64,000 nucleotides of DNA from Geoalkalibacter subterraneus. Its GTDB lineage: Bacteria > Desulfobacterota > Desulfuromonadia > Desulfuromonadales > Geoalkalibacteraceae. The notes beneath the pieces were generated by a model, which was not told the origin of the DNA, ran no database searches, and worked only from the letters and a program-made list of their open reading frames with translations. The stretch lies in NCBI RefSeq assembly GCF_000827125.1, contig NZ_CP010311.1:2997001-3061000 (forward strand), given 5' to 3'. Numbering within the stretch: the first letter of the stretch is position 1; each line of letters starts with the position of its first letter. Positions 26,704-35,021 of the stretch are shown one piece after another. A program made the translations under genes and the position numbers.

Positions 26704-28332
26704 TCAAAAAGCACTGTAAGTGTAGCGTTTCTTCATCTTATTGCGCAGGTAGATGGCAAAACTGCTCATCACCAGCACAATCAGCACCAGCAGCAGCGTC
26801 GTAACAAACACCATTGGTTTGGCGGCCTCGACATTGGGCGACTGAAAACCGATGTCGTAGATGTGAAAGCCCAGGTGCATGAACTTGCGGTCCAGGTGCA
26901 GGAAAGGAAAGTCTCCATCCAGAGGCAGCGAGGGAGCGAGCTTGACCACTCCGGTAATCATCAGCGGCGCTACCTCTCCGGCGGCGCGTGCCATGGCGAG
27001 GATCAACCCGGTCATGATGCCCGGAGAAGCCAGGGGAATCAGAATGCGCACCAGGGTCTGGAATTTGGTTGCCCCCAGGGCCAGGGAACCGTCGCGCACA
27101 CCTGCGGGGATGGCGCCAAGCGCCTCGTCGGTCGCGACGATCACTACCGGCACGGTGAGCAGCGCCAGCGTCAGGCTGGCCCACAGAATACCGCCGGTAC
27201 CGAAGGTCGGCGTGGGCAGGCGCTCGGGGAAAAAGAGTTGGTCGATGGCCCCGCCGATGCCGTAGACAAAAAATCCCAGCCCGAAAATCCCGTAGACGAT
27301 GGACGGGATACCCGCCAGGTTGTTGACCGCGATGCGCACCAGTCTCACGACCACACCGTCTTTAGCGTATTCGCGCAGGTAAATGGCGGCAACAACCCCC
27401 AGGGGGAAAGAAAAAAGACTCATGACGAAGACCAGCATGACGGTCCCGAAGATGGCCGGAAACAGCCCCCCTTCAGTATTGGATTCACGCGGGTCTTCCA
27501 CCAGCAGTTCCTTGATCTTACTCATGTAGAAAAGGATCTTGCTGCCGATCGACATGTCGTTGGGTTGATAGAGGCGCACGATTTCGACCAGCGGCATGGT
27601 TTTCTCGCGACCGGAAACATCCGCGAAAGTGGCCTGAAAACGATTCATGGCGGCGATGACACGACGTTGTTTCTCCACCAACTCCTCGAAATCCTCTCTC
27701 AGCACCATCTGTCGGCGAGTCAGATCCATATATTCCGGGTTTTCCGGCCCCACGCCCTGGTATTCAAGTTTTCGCATTTCAAGGCGGGTCTGGTTGAGGC
27801 GACCGCTGATCGTTGAGATGCGCTCCGCGATTTCATCGACCTCTTCCAATTGATCGGACATGTTCTCGCGAACCAGGCGAAAATAGTCTACTTGGCCGAT
27901 CTCTTTCGGTTTTTCGATGCCGGGAGCCTCGATGGAGCTTAAATATCCATAGAAATTGCCGTACTCCTGGCGTTCCAGGACCACAAGGTCACTCGGGTTT
28001 TTCATCTCCGCTACCTGATCGAGATCGATCCAGCGGAAATCCATGCCGTACAGATCGCGGTTGCCGACCTTGAGCTGGATGCGTTCACCATCGCCCAGCG
28101 CTGTTGCTTCACGTTTGACAATCTCACCGGCAACCTGTCGGCCGTCTGTCAGTTGCAGCGACACCACCTGCGACGGCCAGAACACCCCGAGGCCATTGAC
28201 CATCACGACAATGATCAAGGTCGCGCAGATCAGAAGCGTGGTGGAGAGGGCGGCACCGGTGACCCATACCCAGGGCTCGCCGATGCGCCAGAATTTCTTC
28301 ATGGATTTTCCCTGCAATGTCTTCTCGCTCAT
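26704..28332 (-). CDS. pstA: Phosphate ABC transporter permease PstA (long form)
   Basis: 542 residues, far longer than the 280-300 of E. coli PstA but like the long form of Pseudomonas. After a first membrane helix (about 20-45) there is a periplasmic/coiled-coil insert of about 200 residues. The permease core follows, with PSIVYGIFGLGFF and the coupling-helix motif ALGATKFQTLVRILIPLASPGIMTGLILA near the C-terminus. Together with PstC it forms the phosphate channel. It lies 12 bases behind pstC. ATG 28332 is preceded by AGGGGAAG. An in-frame Met 10 residues in is also possible. Confidence 0.95.
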   Translation of the reverse strand: MSEKTLQGKSMKKFWRIGEPWVWVTGAALSTTLLICATLIIVVMVNGLGVFWPSQVVSLQLTDGRQVAGEIVKREATALGDGERIQLKVGNRDLYGMDFRWIDLDQVAEMKNPSDLVVLERQEYGNFYGYLSSIEAPGIEKPKEIGQVDYFRLVRENMSDQLEEVDEIAERISTISGRLNQTRLEMRKLEYQGVGPENPEYMDLTRRQMVLREDFEELVEKQRRVIAAMNRFQATFADVSGREKTMPLVEIVRLYQPNDMSIGSKILFYMSKIKELLVEDPRESNTEGGLFPAIFGTVMLVFVMSLFSFPLGVVAAIYLREYAKDGVVVRLVRIAVNNLAGIPSIVYGIFGLGFFVYGIGGAIDQLFFPERLPTPTFGTGGILWASLTLALLTVPVVIVATDEALGAIPAGVRDGSLALGATKFQTLVRILIPLASPGIMTGLILAMARAAGEVAPLMITGVVKLAPSLPLDGDFPFLHLDRKFMHLGFHIYDIGFQSPNVEAAKPMVFVTTLLLVLIVLVMSSFAIYLRNKMKKRYTYSAF

Positions 28333-28344
28333 AGAGCACTTCCC

Positions 28345-30573
28345 CTAAAACCGGCCGTATTTTCGGCGCAGGCGTTGTCGTACGATCTCCGCCACCGTAT
28401 TAAGAACAAAAGTCATCAGAAACAGAATCACGGCGGAAAGAAACAGGACCCGGTAAAGGGTTCCGGCTACCGGCGCCTCCGGTATCTCCACCGCAATGTT
28501 GGCGGACAGAGGGCGCATGCCGTTGAACAGGCTCCAGTCCATGATCGCCGTGTTGCCGGTCGCCATGAGGACAATCATGGTCTCGCCGATGGCACGGCCG
28601 AAACCGATCATCGTTCCCGCGAATATGCCGGGGCTGGCCGAAGGCAGCACCACCCGCCAGGCGGTCTGCCAGCGGCTGGCCCCCATGGCGAGAGAGGCCG
28701 CCCTCAGACTGCTCGGCACATTGGAGAGGGAATCCTCGGCAATGGTGAAAATGATGGGAATAACGGCAAATCCCAGAGCAAAAGCAATGACGATGCTGTT
28801 GCGCGGGTCGTAACGCACGCCCGCTTCCTGAAACATCCAGAGGGTGAAATTGCCGTCGAACAGGGTCAGCTCCAGGTAAGGACCCAGCCGCAGCGCAATA
28901 TAGACAGCCAGAACCAGCACGGGGATCAGGGTCAGAAACTCCCATCCGCGTTCAATGCGCTTGAGGACTGAAATCTTGCGCAGGGCTTGCCAGGCAAGGA
29001 CCCCCACCAGCAGGAAGGTCGGCAGCAGGGCGGCACTTAGAAAAAATCCGACGATGCTGCGCTCGAGAAGCGGCGCAAACCACAGCGCAGCGAGAAAACC
29101 GATAATGACCGTGGGGATCGCCGCCATGATTTCCACTGTCGGCTTGATAAAAGCCCGGAAAGCGGGGCGGGCGAAATTGCTCGTGTAGATGGCGCCGAGC
29201 AGCGCCAGGGGGACGGCAAACAGCATGGCATAGGCCGTCCCCTTGATTGTGCCGAAGATCAGAGGGGTGAGGCTCATCTTCGGCTCGAAATCGTCGGAGC
29301 CGGATGAAGACTGCCAGACGTATTCCGGCTTGTCGTAGCTTTCATACCAGACCTTGCCGAACAGCGTCTGGACACTGATTTCCGGGTGGGGGTTGTCCAC
29401 CCTCCAGACGATGGCTTCGCCGCGTTCGTCGATTCCCACCACCCCGTTGTTGCGGGAACTGAGCCCGACCAGCCGCACCGGATGCATCCCCGAAAGGGTC
29501 AGCAGATGTCTTTCGCTCGTCATATGATCGTAATGCACCGTCCCGTCGGCACCAATGCTGAGCAGCGACTTGTCGCGCCGCGAAGGGACCAGTTCCGTAA
29601 CCGCTTCAACGTGCGACCTGAGCTTGTGAATGAGGCGCAGGCGGCGCTCGCCCTCTTCCGTCTCACGCACTCCGAACCAGGTGCTGACGCCGCCTTTCTC
29701 ATCACCGACCGCCAGCGATATATCCCCGTAAACAAGAGCCAGCGCCGTAATGGCGCGCCGGTCGGAAAAAGCCTCGACCGTCTCCACCAGCTGCGCGTCC
29801 TGGTCCTCCGACACATTCCAGTGCAGAAGCCGTCCATCGGCAGTCCCGGCGTAAATATTCGAACCATGGGAATCCACGGTCAGGGCGGTTATGGCGGAAT
29901 CAGCGGCGTCATCGAGGACATGGCTGATCTCTTCCGTGCTTTCATTGCCGAAAAGATCGCTGACCGTCAACCTGCGCAGTACCTGGACCCGGTTGTCCTG
30001 CAGCAGATCTACCCGTACAGCGCGGCCCTCCCCGGTTCGCGCCAGGGAACGCTGCGGAACAGGCTCCAGGGCGGGGAAAACAGCTTCCTGGGTCACCTCA
30101 TAGCGCAGCGTGCGCACCCCGGCGTCGTCAAAATGGGTCTTGAAGTGAATGCGATCCAGCGATAGCGCCCCATCGCTCCACAGCGTGGCAAAACGCGATC
30201 CGTCTCCGCCCCACTCGATACGCCGTGGCAACGCTGTCGGGCTCCCGGGAGAAGCCAGCTCTACCTCCGCGCGCAACTCCGCTGTATTATTGTCGAAGAT
30301 GCGCACCTTGCCCGCCGAGGTGATCACAAAGGCATTCTCAAGGTACTCGTCGATCCCCGTCGCCAGAATCTGCTCGTCTTCAGCCAGCGGATCGGTCACC
30401 CTGTATTTGGCGAAAATCTCCGCCTCGGGGTCCTTGAACAGGGGCAGACTGACCTCGGCGATCAGCACCAGAATAAAGATGACGCAGAAAATAACGGAAA
30501 ACCCTCCGGCGGTAATCAACCAGCGTGCCAGACGGTCCCTGCGTTTGATTCGTTTCAGCAGGTTTTGATCCAT
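28345..30573 (-). CDS. pstC: Phosphate ABC transporter permease PstC with N-terminal propeller-like domain
   Basis: 742 residues against about 320 in E. coli. Helix 1 (about 18-40) is followed by a periplasmic region of about 370 residues with WD40-like repeats (VRIFDNNTAELRAE, GRLLHWNVSED, VTELVPSRRDKSLLSIGADGTVHYD), then the permease core from about residue 440 with LAMGASRWQTAWRVVLPSASPGIFAG as coupling motif. Long PstC forms with such an insert occur in Pseudomonas and related proteobacteria; the propeller's role is unknown. It is separated from pstS by a gap with two strong hairpins. Confidence 0.94.
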   Translation of the reverse strand: MDQNLLKRIKRRDRLARWLITAGGFSVIFCVIFILVLIAEVSLPLFKDPEAEIFAKYRVTDPLAEDEQILATGIDEYLENAFVITSAGKVRIFDNNTAELRAEVELASPGSPTALPRRIEWGGDGSRFATLWSDGALSLDRIHFKTHFDDAGVRTLRYEVTQEAVFPALEPVPQRSLARTGEGRAVRVDLLQDNRVQVLRRLTVSDLFGNESTEEISHVLDDAADSAITALTVDSHGSNIYAGTADGRLLHWNVSEDQDAQLVETVEAFSDRRAITALALVYGDISLAVGDEKGGVSTWFGVRETEEGERRLRLIHKLRSHVEAVTELVPSRRDKSLLSIGADGTVHYDHMTSERHLLTLSGMHPVRLVGLSSRNNGVVGIDERGEAIVWRVDNPHPEISVQTLFGKVWYESYDKPEYVWQSSSGSDDFEPKMSLTPLIFGTIKGTAYAMLFAVPLALLGAIYTSNFARPAFRAFIKPTVEIMAAIPTVIIGFLAALWFAPLLERSIVGFFLSAALLPTFLLVGVLAWQALRKISVLKRIERGWEFLTLIPVLVLAVYIALRLGPYLELTLFDGNFTLWMFQEAGVRYDPRNSIVIAFALGFAVIPIIFTIAEDSLSNVPSSLRAASLAMGASRWQTAWRVVLPSASPGIFAGTMIGFGRAIGETMIVLMATGNTAIMDWSLFNGMRPLSANIAVEIPEAPVAGTLYRVLFLSAVILFLMTFVLNTVAEIVRQRLRRKYGRF

Positions 30574-30588
30574 GCAATTCGTTCCCGC

Positions 30589-30629
30589 GGACTCAATGCC
30601 CTGTACTGATTGTACAGGGCACTGAGTCC
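30589..30629 (-). terminator. Hairpin 1 between pstS and pstC
   Basis: An 18-bp stem with one mismatch (arms starting GGACTCA and ending TGAGTCC), loop TGATT. It lies just upstream of pstC and lacks a T-run, which suits partial attenuation or RNA stabilisation better than full termination. Confidence 0.6.
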
Positions 30630-30643
30630 CTCAAATAAGCGCG

Positions 30644-30685
30644 CGGGTTCCGCCCCTCCTCCTGTGAGGCGAGGGGCGGAACCCG
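30644..30685 (-). terminator. Hairpin 2 between pstS and pstC
   Basis: Perfect 15-bp stem CGGGTTCCGCCCCTC with a 12-base loop, 70 bases after the pstS stop. There is no T-run. Together with hairpin 1 it probably lets pstS be expressed more strongly than the permease genes. Confidence 0.65.
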
Positions 30686-30755
30686 TGCTTGAGTTGTTCA
30701 AACCAGATCGACTCGCTTCTTCTGCTGCAGAGCCGCTTCAGCGCTACAGCGCTCT

Positions 30756-31754
30756 TCAGTCCAGCAGCGCGCGCTGCTGCTGAGCGATGTTTGCCGGAAG
30801 GGGAAGGTAGCCGTCCTTGACCACGATCTCCTGACCTTCTTTCGAGAGAATGAATTTGACGAATTCCCTGACCAGCGGTGAAAGCTCCTCGCCCGGCTTT
30901 TTGACAATATTGATGTAAAGAAGGCGCCCCAGGGGGTACTTGCCTTGAAGTACATTCTCATAGCTCGGCTCGTAAGCGGTCTCACCCTCGCTTTTGCTCA
31001 GGGCCACGGCCTTGACGCCGGACGTCTTGTAACCGATCCCGGAATAACCTATGCCGGCCTTATCTTCAGTCACGGCCAGCACGACCGAGGCTGAACCGGG
31101 CTGCTCCTTGACGGTGTCCTTGTAGTCACCCTTGAACAGCGCCTTTTTCTTGAAGTAGCCGTAGGTGCCGGATGCGCTGTTGCGGCCATAGATGCTGATC
31201 GGCATGCCGGCCAGCTCACCCTCGACGCCCACCTGCCCCCAGGTCTGGATATCGCGAGGGTAGCCGCCTTTGCGGTTCTTGGAAAAAATCGCATCCACCT
31301 CGGGCAGAGAGAGTTGCTCGACCGGATTGTCCTTGTTGATATAGACGGCGAGCGAATCAAGGGCCACCCCGATGGTGGTGGGCTTGAAGCCGTACTTGCT
31401 TTCGAACTTCTCGATTTCCTCGTTTTTCATGGCGCGCGACATGGGGCCGATCTGGGCGGTCCCTTCGATCAGCGCCGGCGGTGCGGTACTCGACCCCTTG
31501 CCCTCGATCTGAATGTTGACGTTGGGGTAGTGCTTGCGGAAACTCTCCGCCCAGAAGGTCATCAGGTTGTTGAGGGTATCGGAGCCGACACTGTTGAGGT
31601 TGCCGGATACGCCCTGCACCTTCTGGTAGGACGGCAGATTGGGGTCGACCTCCAGAGTGGCTGCGGCAGCCGGGTTCGTCACAAACAGGGTAAGGGTCAG
31701 GGCCACAGCGGCCAGAGGACTGGATTTCAAAATTTTTTTCAGGGGATGCAACAT
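30756..31754 (-). CDS. pstS: Periplasmic phosphate-binding protein PstS
   Basis: 332 residues from ATG 31754, which has AAGGAG upstream; 21 in-frame codons before it lack support. A Sec signal peptide (about 1-32) is followed by a PstS-type solute-binding fold. GSDTLNNLM, GSSTAPPALIEGTAQIGPMSR and YGRNSASGTYGYF are the segments that hold the phosphate oxyanion. It delivers phosphate to PstC/PstA. A pair of 11-bp-spaced TGTTAGC repeats about 100 bases upstream resembles a Pho box. Confidence 0.95.
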   Translation of the reverse strand: MLHPLKKILKSSPLAAVALTLTLFVTNPAAAATLEVDPNLPSYQKVQGVSGNLNSVGSDTLNNLMTFWAESFRKHYPNVNIQIEGKGSSTAPPALIEGTAQIGPMSRAMKNEEIEKFESKYGFKPTTIGVALDSLAVYINKDNPVEQLSLPEVDAIFSKNRKGGYPRDIQTWGQVGVEGELAGMPISIYGRNSASGTYGYFKKKALFKGDYKDTVKEQPGSASVVLAVTEDKAGIGYSGIGYKTSGVKAVALSKSEGETAYEPSYENVLQGKYPLGRLLYINIVKKPGEELSPLVREFVKFILSKEGQEIVVKDGYLPLPANIAQQQRALLD

Positions 31755-31846
31755 GCCTTCTTCTCCTTGATGGGAATGAGAGCAGCCTTCAGCGGGAACT
31801 CCGTCCGCTTCGGCCAACCTTGTTGCTAACGCATTATCGACAGTTC

Positions 31847-31864
31847 TGTTAGCCTCGTGTTAGC
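31847..31864 (-). promoter_or_regulatory. Putative Pho box upstream of pstS
   Basis: Two direct copies of TGTTAGC (31847-31853 and 31858-31864) are spaced 11 bases apart, the spacing of PhoB half sites. On the coding strand this reads GCTAACA-N4-GCTAACA. It lies between the phoR stop and pstS, where a PhoB-regulated promoter is expected. Confidence 0.55.
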
Positions 31865-31898
31865 AGAAGGTGAGAACTCAGCAAGAGAGATTTGGCGA

Positions 31899-33701
31899 TC
31901 ATTTTTTCTGTGGCAGATGAAGGCGGAAGGTACTGCCGGTGCCGGGTTCACTTTCCACCGTGACCCGCCCTCCGTGGGCCTGGGCGATGTGCTTGACAAT
32001 GGCCAGCCCCAGACCGGTCCCCCCCTGCTTGCGGCTGCGCGCCTTGTCGACCCGATAAAACCGCTCAAACACCCGGGGCAGATGCTCGCGGGCGATGCCA
32101 CGCCCCTGATCGCGCACCTCGATCACCACCTGATCGCCGCGCGACATCGCCTGCACAAGAACGACGCTGTTTTCGGGGCTGTATTTAACGGCGTTGTCGA
32201 TCAGGTTCACCACCGCCTGCTCCAGCAGGGGCGCATTCAGACGCGATCGCAGCGCCTCGTCACAAACCAGTTGCAATTCCACGGATTTCTGCTGTGCAGT
32301 CGGTTCGCAGGCCTGGATCGCGGACAGCAGCACCGCCCGCACCGGGCCCTCCTGCAGTTCGATCCCGCCTTTTTCGCTCTCCTGCTCGATGCGTGACAGG
32401 GAAAGAAGATCCTCGATAATGGACTGCAAACGCTCTGACTGACGAATAATGATTTCGAGAAAGCGGCGGGCATCCTCTTTCGAGTCAAGGGCGCCGTCGA
32501 GCAGGGTCTCGACAAAGCCCCGAATGGCAGTGATCGGCGTTTTCAGTTCATGAGAGACGTTGGCCACAAAATCGCGCCGCACGTTCTCCAACCGCCGCAA
32601 CCGGGTCACATCGTTGAGCACCACCAGCGCACCGATGCTCTCCCCCTGGCTGTCGAGCAGGCGCGAACCATGGGCCTGCAGATAGAGTTCCCCCTTTTCG
32701 CCACGCAGAATGACGTCCCCTTCGACCGGTCGATTGCCCGCCAGGGCCCGCGCGACGAAGCGCTGCAGATCGGCCTTGCGCGCCACTTCGTGAATCATGC
32801 GCCCTTCGGCCGCGCGCGGATCGACGCCCAGAAGTTCTCCGGCCGCGCTGTTGATGCGCAGAATACGCTCATCCGCATCGACAGCGAGCACCCCTTCGAC
32901 CATGCTGCGCAGCACGGCTTCCTGTTCATTGCGCTGACGCAGAACCGTCTGGATGCGTTCATCGAGTTGAGCGGCCATCTGATTGAGGGCTTCGGCCAAC
33001 CCTGCAATCTCTTCCGTTCCCACCACCGGCAGACGTCGGTCGAGTTCCCCCTGGGCGAAACGTTCCGCCCCTTCTTTCATTCTCACCAAAGGGCGACTGA
33101 TTCGCCGCGAAATGCTCAAGCTGATCAGGCCCGCCAGCACTGCGACCCCAAGTCCGCCAAAAATCAGGCGTGAACGAACCCCGGCCAGAGTTTCTTCGAT
33201 GGAACGGGCGGAATAAGAGGTACGCACACTGCCCACAAGAACACCGTCGTGTCGGATGGGGACGGCGACGTAGACCATATTGCGGTTCAGGGTATGACTG
33301 TAACGCACGGCATTACCGACACCTCCGTCGAGAGCCGTGCGAATCTCCGGTCGACTGCTGTGATTATCCATTCGGCGCGGATCCTCGTCAGAGTCACCCA
33401 GCACCCTGCCCTCGGTGTCCACAACCGTGATGCGAGTCTCCGTCTCGCGCCCGAGGCGGTTCACCAGGTTCTGGATAGCGGCAAAATCTTCACGCACCAG
33501 CAAAGGCTCAATCGCATCCTCCAGCAGAATGCTGCGGGCACTGAGATTGCCGACCGTCTCCTGAAGATAGAACTTCTGCAGAACCTGGGAGAAATAGATT
33601 CCGGCCGCGCCGAGGGAGAGAAGAATCATCAGCAGGAAAGCGGGAAAGATCTGCCAGATCAGCTTGCGGCGCCGGCCGTGGAATATTCCTTTTTTATTCA
33701 C
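31899..33701 (-). CDS. phoR: Phosphate regulon sensor kinase PhoR
   Basis: 600 residues from GTG 33701, which overlaps the phoB stop as GTGA; an upstream in-frame extension to 33755 lies inside phoB and is unlikely. Two membrane helices (about 13-35 and 165-188) enclose a periplasmic region of about 130 residues, longer than in enterobacterial PhoR. HAMP, PAS, HisKA ([16 protein letters not shown]) and HATPase ([14 protein letters not shown]) domains follow. It phosphorylates PhoB under phosphate limitation. Order phoB-phoR-pstS strongly supports the assignment. Confidence 0.94.
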   Translation of the reverse strand: MNKKGIFHGRRRKLIWQIFPAFLLMILLSLGAAGIYFSQVLQKFYLQETVGNLSARSILLEDAIEPLLVREDFAAIQNLVNRLGRETETRITVVDTEGRVLGDSDEDPRRMDNHSSRPEIRTALDGGVGNAVRYSHTLNRNMVYVAVPIRHDGVLVGSVRTSYSARSIEETLAGVRSRLIFGGLGVAVLAGLISLSISRRISRPLVRMKEGAERFAQGELDRRLPVVGTEEIAGLAEALNQMAAQLDERIQTVLRQRNEQEAVLRSMVEGVLAVDADERILRINSAAGELLGVDPRAAEGRMIHEVARKADLQRFVARALAGNRPVEGDVILRGEKGELYLQAHGSRLLDSQGESIGALVVLNDVTRLRRLENVRRDFVANVSHELKTPITAIRGFVETLLDGALDSKEDARRFLEIIIRQSERLQSIIEDLLSLSRIEQESEKGGIELQEGPVRAVLLSAIQACEPTAQQKSVELQLVCDEALRSRLNAPLLEQAVVNLIDNAVKYSPENSVVLVQAMSRGDQVVIEVRDQGRGIAREHLPRVFERFYRVDKARSRKQGGTGLGLAIVKHIAQAHGGRVTVESEPGTGSTFRLHLPQKK

Positions 33702-34402
33702 GCGCCACCCTGATCCTTGAAACGGTAGCCGACACCACGCACCGTCTCGATGCATTCGCCATGGCGGCCGAGTTTCTTGCGCAAACCGACGATCTGCACA
33801 TCAACCGCCCGATCGGTCACCGCATAGTCGTCGCCACGCACGGCATTGACGATCTGGTAGCGTGTGAAGACCCAGCCGGGGCGGCTGGCAAGAAAGTGCA
33901 ACACACGAAATTCGGTGAAGGTGAGATCGACCGGGTTGCCATCCACCAGCACCTCGTTGCGGCCGGGGTGGATGACGATACCGTGGATGGAGATACTGTC
34001 GTCGTTCGGGGAAAGACCGGAATCACGCTCGCGGCGCCGCAGCACGTTCTTGACGCGGGCAAGCAGCACCTTGGTGGAAAACGGCTTGACCACGTAATCG
34101 TCCGCCCCCATCTCCAACCCCGCCACCACGTCGGACTCTTCCCCCCGCGCCGTCACCATGATAATGGGGATAGCTGCCGTGCCTGAATCCTTCTTCATGC
34201 GGCGGCAGAACTCAAGGCCGTCGATCCCCGGCAGCATCAGGTCGAGAAGAATCAGGTCCGGATGTTTCCCCGCCACCGCCCTGAGTCCTTCCTCGCCGCT
34301 GGTGACGGGCGTCACGGTGTATCCCTCTTTGGCCAGGTTGTAGTGCACCAGGGCCAGGATATCTTCCTCATCCTCAACCACCAGGATGTTTTCTTTCGCC
34401 AT
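33698..34402 (-). CDS. phoB: Phosphate regulon response regulator PhoB
   Basis: 234 residues. The receiver domain has VVEDEED, the phospho-acceptor in LILLDLMLPG and VVKPF; the C-terminal winged helix of the OmpR/PhoB class ends with RAVDVQIVGLRKKLG and VRGVGYRF. It activates the pst operon when phosphorylated by PhoR. It is the first gene of the whole unit. The 34403-34554 gap upstream is short and AT-rich near 34440-34500, with one TTAGG-type half site but no convincing Pho box. Confidence 0.95.
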   Translation of the reverse strand: MAKENILVVEDEEDILALVHYNLAKEGYTVTPVTSGEEGLRAVAGKHPDLILLDLMLPGIDGLEFCRRMKKDSGTAAIPIIMVTARGEESDVVAGLEMGADDYVVKPFSTKVLLARVKNVLRRRERDSGLSPNDDSISIHGIVIHPGRNEVLVDGNPVDLTFTEFRVLHFLASRPGWVFTRYQIVNAVRGDDYAVTDRAVDVQIVGLRKKLGRHGECIETVRGVGYRFKDQGGA

Positions 34403-34554
34403 TTTTCAGATCCTCTTCAGGGGTGAGACAGCGACATATTCTCTTCAGTTCCAAATCATGGAGGCTTTCACTTATCTACCGCCGCATTGTTAGGTTTTTG
34501 TGAGCGTGAGCAGAGAGTAAGAACATGCACTGCCAAGCCACCCTCAGAAACTAT

Positions 34555-34836
34555 TCAGACGTAGAGCATCTTGCGCGTCATACCGCCATCGATAACCAGG
34601 TTTTCACCGGTGATGAAATCATTGGCCGGATCGGCCAGAAAAAGTGCGGCGCGCGCAACATCCTCTTTTAAAGAAAGGACTTCGCCCAGGTGCATACAGC
34701 GCTGCTTCGCCTGCTCCAACGCCTCGCCGTCACAATCCACCATCGCAACCCGCATTCCTGCCCGCAGAAACGCCTCGCTAATGGCGCGCCCGATCCCCTG
34801 CGCGCCGCCGGTGACAAGAGCCACTCTTTTCGCCAT
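34555..34836 (-). pseudogene. Internally deleted short-chain dehydrogenase (SDR remnant)
   Basis: 93 residues against about 250 in the family. The N-terminal half is a normal Rossmann start (VALVTGGAQGIGRAISEAFLRAG, then VAMVDCDGEAL) and the last 35 residues are the normal SDR end (EDVARAALFLADP, ITGENLVIDGGMT). About 150 residues between them are missing in frame near residue 50 (about 34685), including the NAG motif and the catalytic Ser and YxxxK. A good ribosome site (GGAGGATTTAA) and an open frame remain, so a stub protein may be made, but it cannot be an active dehydrogenase. Confidence 0.75.
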
Positions 34837-34941
34837 TTAAATCCTCCACAGAAGGTTGAGACTGTTAAAGCCATACCAATATATCGTAATGCCCATCGCA
34901 TGCCAGCCTGAGAAATGCCCTGGCCAAGCCGACGGCACTGA

Positions 34942-34991
34942 AAACGCAGAAAGGGCCCAGCGATCTACAGCGCTGCGCCCTTTCTGCGTTT
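34942..34991 (-). terminator. Long hairpin terminator after the chemoreceptor gene
   Basis: Perfect 15-bp arms AAACGCAGAAAGGGC and its complement enclose a second small stem (CAGCG/CGCTG). On the minus strand the stem ends in TTTT. It lies 31 bases past the stop of the receptor gene at 35022. Confidence 0.8.
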
Positions 34992-35021
34992 AGTTCATTT
35001 TTTCTATTTTCGACTTATTCT

